Below are positions 29,430-30,692 of a DNA stretch of 30,692 bases, piece by piece (the first letter of the stretch is position 1; the number at the start of each line of letters is the position of its first letter). Origin of the DNA: Entamoeba invadens IP1 (taxonomy: Eukaryota > Evosea > Mastigamoebida > Endamoebidae). A program made the translations under genes and the position numbers. The notes beneath the pieces were generated by a model, which worked only from the letters and a program-made list of their open reading frames with translations, ran no database searches and was not told the DNA's origin. The stretch is taken from NCBI RefSeq assembly GCF_000330505.1, contig NW_004191902.1:46444-77135 (forward strand). Direction: 5' to 3'.

Positions 29430-29483
29430 TAATGGTAAAAGTTTTAATATTTCTTTCAAAAAAATAACATGTGAAATCAATAA

Positions 29484-29873
29484 TTAAAATACTAAAAATA
29501 TAATTAAAAAATGTATAGGAAAAAGAATGTGTCTGATGTTTAATTTAGATTTGCTTGTGTGAAAACTTAAAAAAATGTAAAGTAGTCTTTGGTATATAAC
29601 AAAGACTTCATCCGCATTGATTGTGTCACTGTCGACTAAAATACTTCCATCATCACACGTTGCTTCTGGGTACCACAAATTTATCCGAGCATTAACAATG
29701 GCACTTAAGATACGTGTGTAACATAATTTATCTCTGTTATGGTCAATCAAGTCCACACCAACACTTGGAGATCTAAACGAGAATGTAACTATGAGAACAT
29801 GTAATAAAGAAATAATTAAACTTTTCCCGTTTTGTTTGCGATTGTTTAAAATAAACAGAGGACACTCTTCCAT
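29484..29873 (-). CDS. Hypothetical protein, possibly ubiquitin-fold-like
   Basis: I do not recognise this gene. A minus-strand frame extends from 30023, but the segment above 29873 is hydrophobic AT-type sequence, so I place a conservative start at the ATG at 29873. The part between about 29788 and 29600 looks coding, with balanced residues such as RSPSVGVDLIDHNRDKL and ending DSDTINADEVFVI. The last stretch (acidic turn, then DEVFVI) recalls the end of beta-grasp/ubiquitin-like domains, but this is only a visual resemblance. An in-frame 33-nt segment (29821-29789) begins GTTTAATT and ends CATAG. It could be a tiny intron that removes a hydrophobic stretch; splicing it would link NGK directly to ITFSF-type strand residues. 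The C-terminal 40 residues look less coding-like. Existence as a gene is uncertain. Confidence 0.4.
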   Translation of the reverse strand: MEECPLFILNNRKQNGKSLIISLLHVLIVTFSFRSPSVGVDLIDHNRDKLCYTRILSAIVNARINLWYPEATCDDGSILVDSDTINADEVFVIYQRLLYIFLSFHTSKSKLNIRHILFPIHFLIIFLVF

Positions 29874-30023
29874 TACTTTTACTTGATTTGTTGTGGAGAT
29901 AAATTTTGAGATACTAAAAATAATCATGTATATTTTCATATACATGATTTGCCAACCTATCACGAGCCGGCCTATTATTAGATTCCAATATTCTCTTAGG
30001 TTAATATATTTAAAGTTTGACAA

Positions 30024-30692
30024 AAAAGAAACAACACGTGTTTTTTCATTATATAATGTTTTACTGATTATTGGAGAAAAAGGCGTCTTTTTTTATAATG
30101 ATGTATAAAGAAAAATTTGGTATAATTTCTGTCCTTTTTTTTGTAAAAGACTCTTTCAATATATGTGTTGTTAATTAAGTATTGTTTAATTTTGTGATTG
30201 TTTTAATATTATTATGCAAAATACACACATTGTTTTTATTTTTCTATTTTGGGACAATTATTTTCTGTCATATTTGTTACTTGTATTTAAATTACTTTGT
30301 CATTTTTTTCCATTTGTATATATTGTTTAAATTAATTTTTCATATTTTAAATAAATAATATTTCTATTTTTATTTTTCGTATTATTTTATCAAAAAACGA
30401 CACGATAAACTATTTATATTATGTTGAAACACAAGTATTTGCATCTTTATGTTCCATGTTTTGACTTCTTTTGGAGTTTAATATTGTATTCAACGTACAC
30501 AACTTGGTTTATTCTTGTTTTAAGATAATAGAATCGAACAATACTGAATTAAATTGTGTAGTCTATTTAATCAATTAAAAATAATCAACACAATGTCATT
30601 GTGTCTTTTTTAATTGGTATTTAGTCATTACATTGATATTTATCTTGATTAAAAATATATGTAAATATTTTAAAATTAAACAAAAAGTATTT
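30024..30692. other. AT-rich window end
   Basis: About 670 bp of AT-rich sequence with no supportable gene, repeat or RNA. Confidence 0.4.

Noticed and set aside
1..30692. CRISPR arrays, rRNA, Entamoeba tRNA arrays, LINE/SINE-type retroelements
   Set aside because: No regularly spaced repeats, RNA-gene signatures, reverse-transcriptase motifs or poly(A)-ended SINE-like units were seen.

Overview
The window is very AT-rich eukaryotic DNA with compact, mostly intronless genes. Where introns are visible they are short and start with GTTTGT or a close variant, usually ending in TAG. That splice signal, together with the protein families present (Rab-like GTPases, a TLDc-domain protein, an F-box-like/LRR-like family, a TMK-type cysteine-rich receptor remnant, a 34-kDa-type actin-bundling protein), points to Entamoeba. 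The DNA transposons and long AT-rich intergenic stretches fit a transposon-rich species such as E. invadens. The species is an inference; the genus is well supported.

Layout. 1-3.4 kb: one putative secreted protein on the minus strand (869-1555) in mostly featureless AT-rich DNA. 3.4-7.2 kb: three small-GTPase-like genes in a row on the plus strand. The first keeps a canonical P-loop. The second and third need splicing and have lost several nucleotide-binding motifs. 7.7-9.2 kb: a two-exon, minus-strand gene for a calcium-regulated actin-bundling (ABP34-type) protein enlarged by a long Ala/Glu/Lys coiled coil. 10.5-11.7 kb: a secreted RNase T2 with a low-complexity basic insert. 12.0-13.0 kb: a coiled-coil/TLDc gene broken by one in-frame stop. 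13.7-15.0 kb: an F-box-like/LRR-like protein (minus). 15.5-16.3 kb: a possible small basic protein and an isochorismatase-family hydrolase.

16.4-18.8 kb is a Tc1/mariner-superfamily (pogo/Tigger-type, DDE_1) transposon. It has recognisable terminal inverted repeats and TA target-site duplications, and its transposase is frameshifted three times. Next to it, 18.9-20.7 kb holds a decayed cysteine-rich TMK-like receptor on the minus strand, interrupted by a run of N. 21.1-23.2 kb is an F-box-like plus SPRY gene (minus) with two reading-frame breaks. 24.3-25.5 kb is a second, more decayed DDE_1 transposase. Two non-autonomous elements follow: a 797-bp one (25735-26531) with roughly 60-bp inverted repeats, and a 253-bp one (29177-29429) with nearly perfect 26-bp inverted repeats. 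Both are flanked by TA. Between them lies a 586-residue protein with about three roughly 60-residue repeats (27083-28843), and near the end a weak hypothetical gene (29484-29873).

The genes do not form a pathway. The left half is a cluster of housekeeping and lineage-specific genes; the right half is a transposon-rich zone with several broken genes. The most interesting features are the decaying GTPase array, the three TA-flanked transposon ends, and the RNase T2 and ABP34 family variants that have lost expected key residues. Many breaks sit in A/T homopolymers, so base-calling or assembly error must be excluded before any is called a pseudogene.
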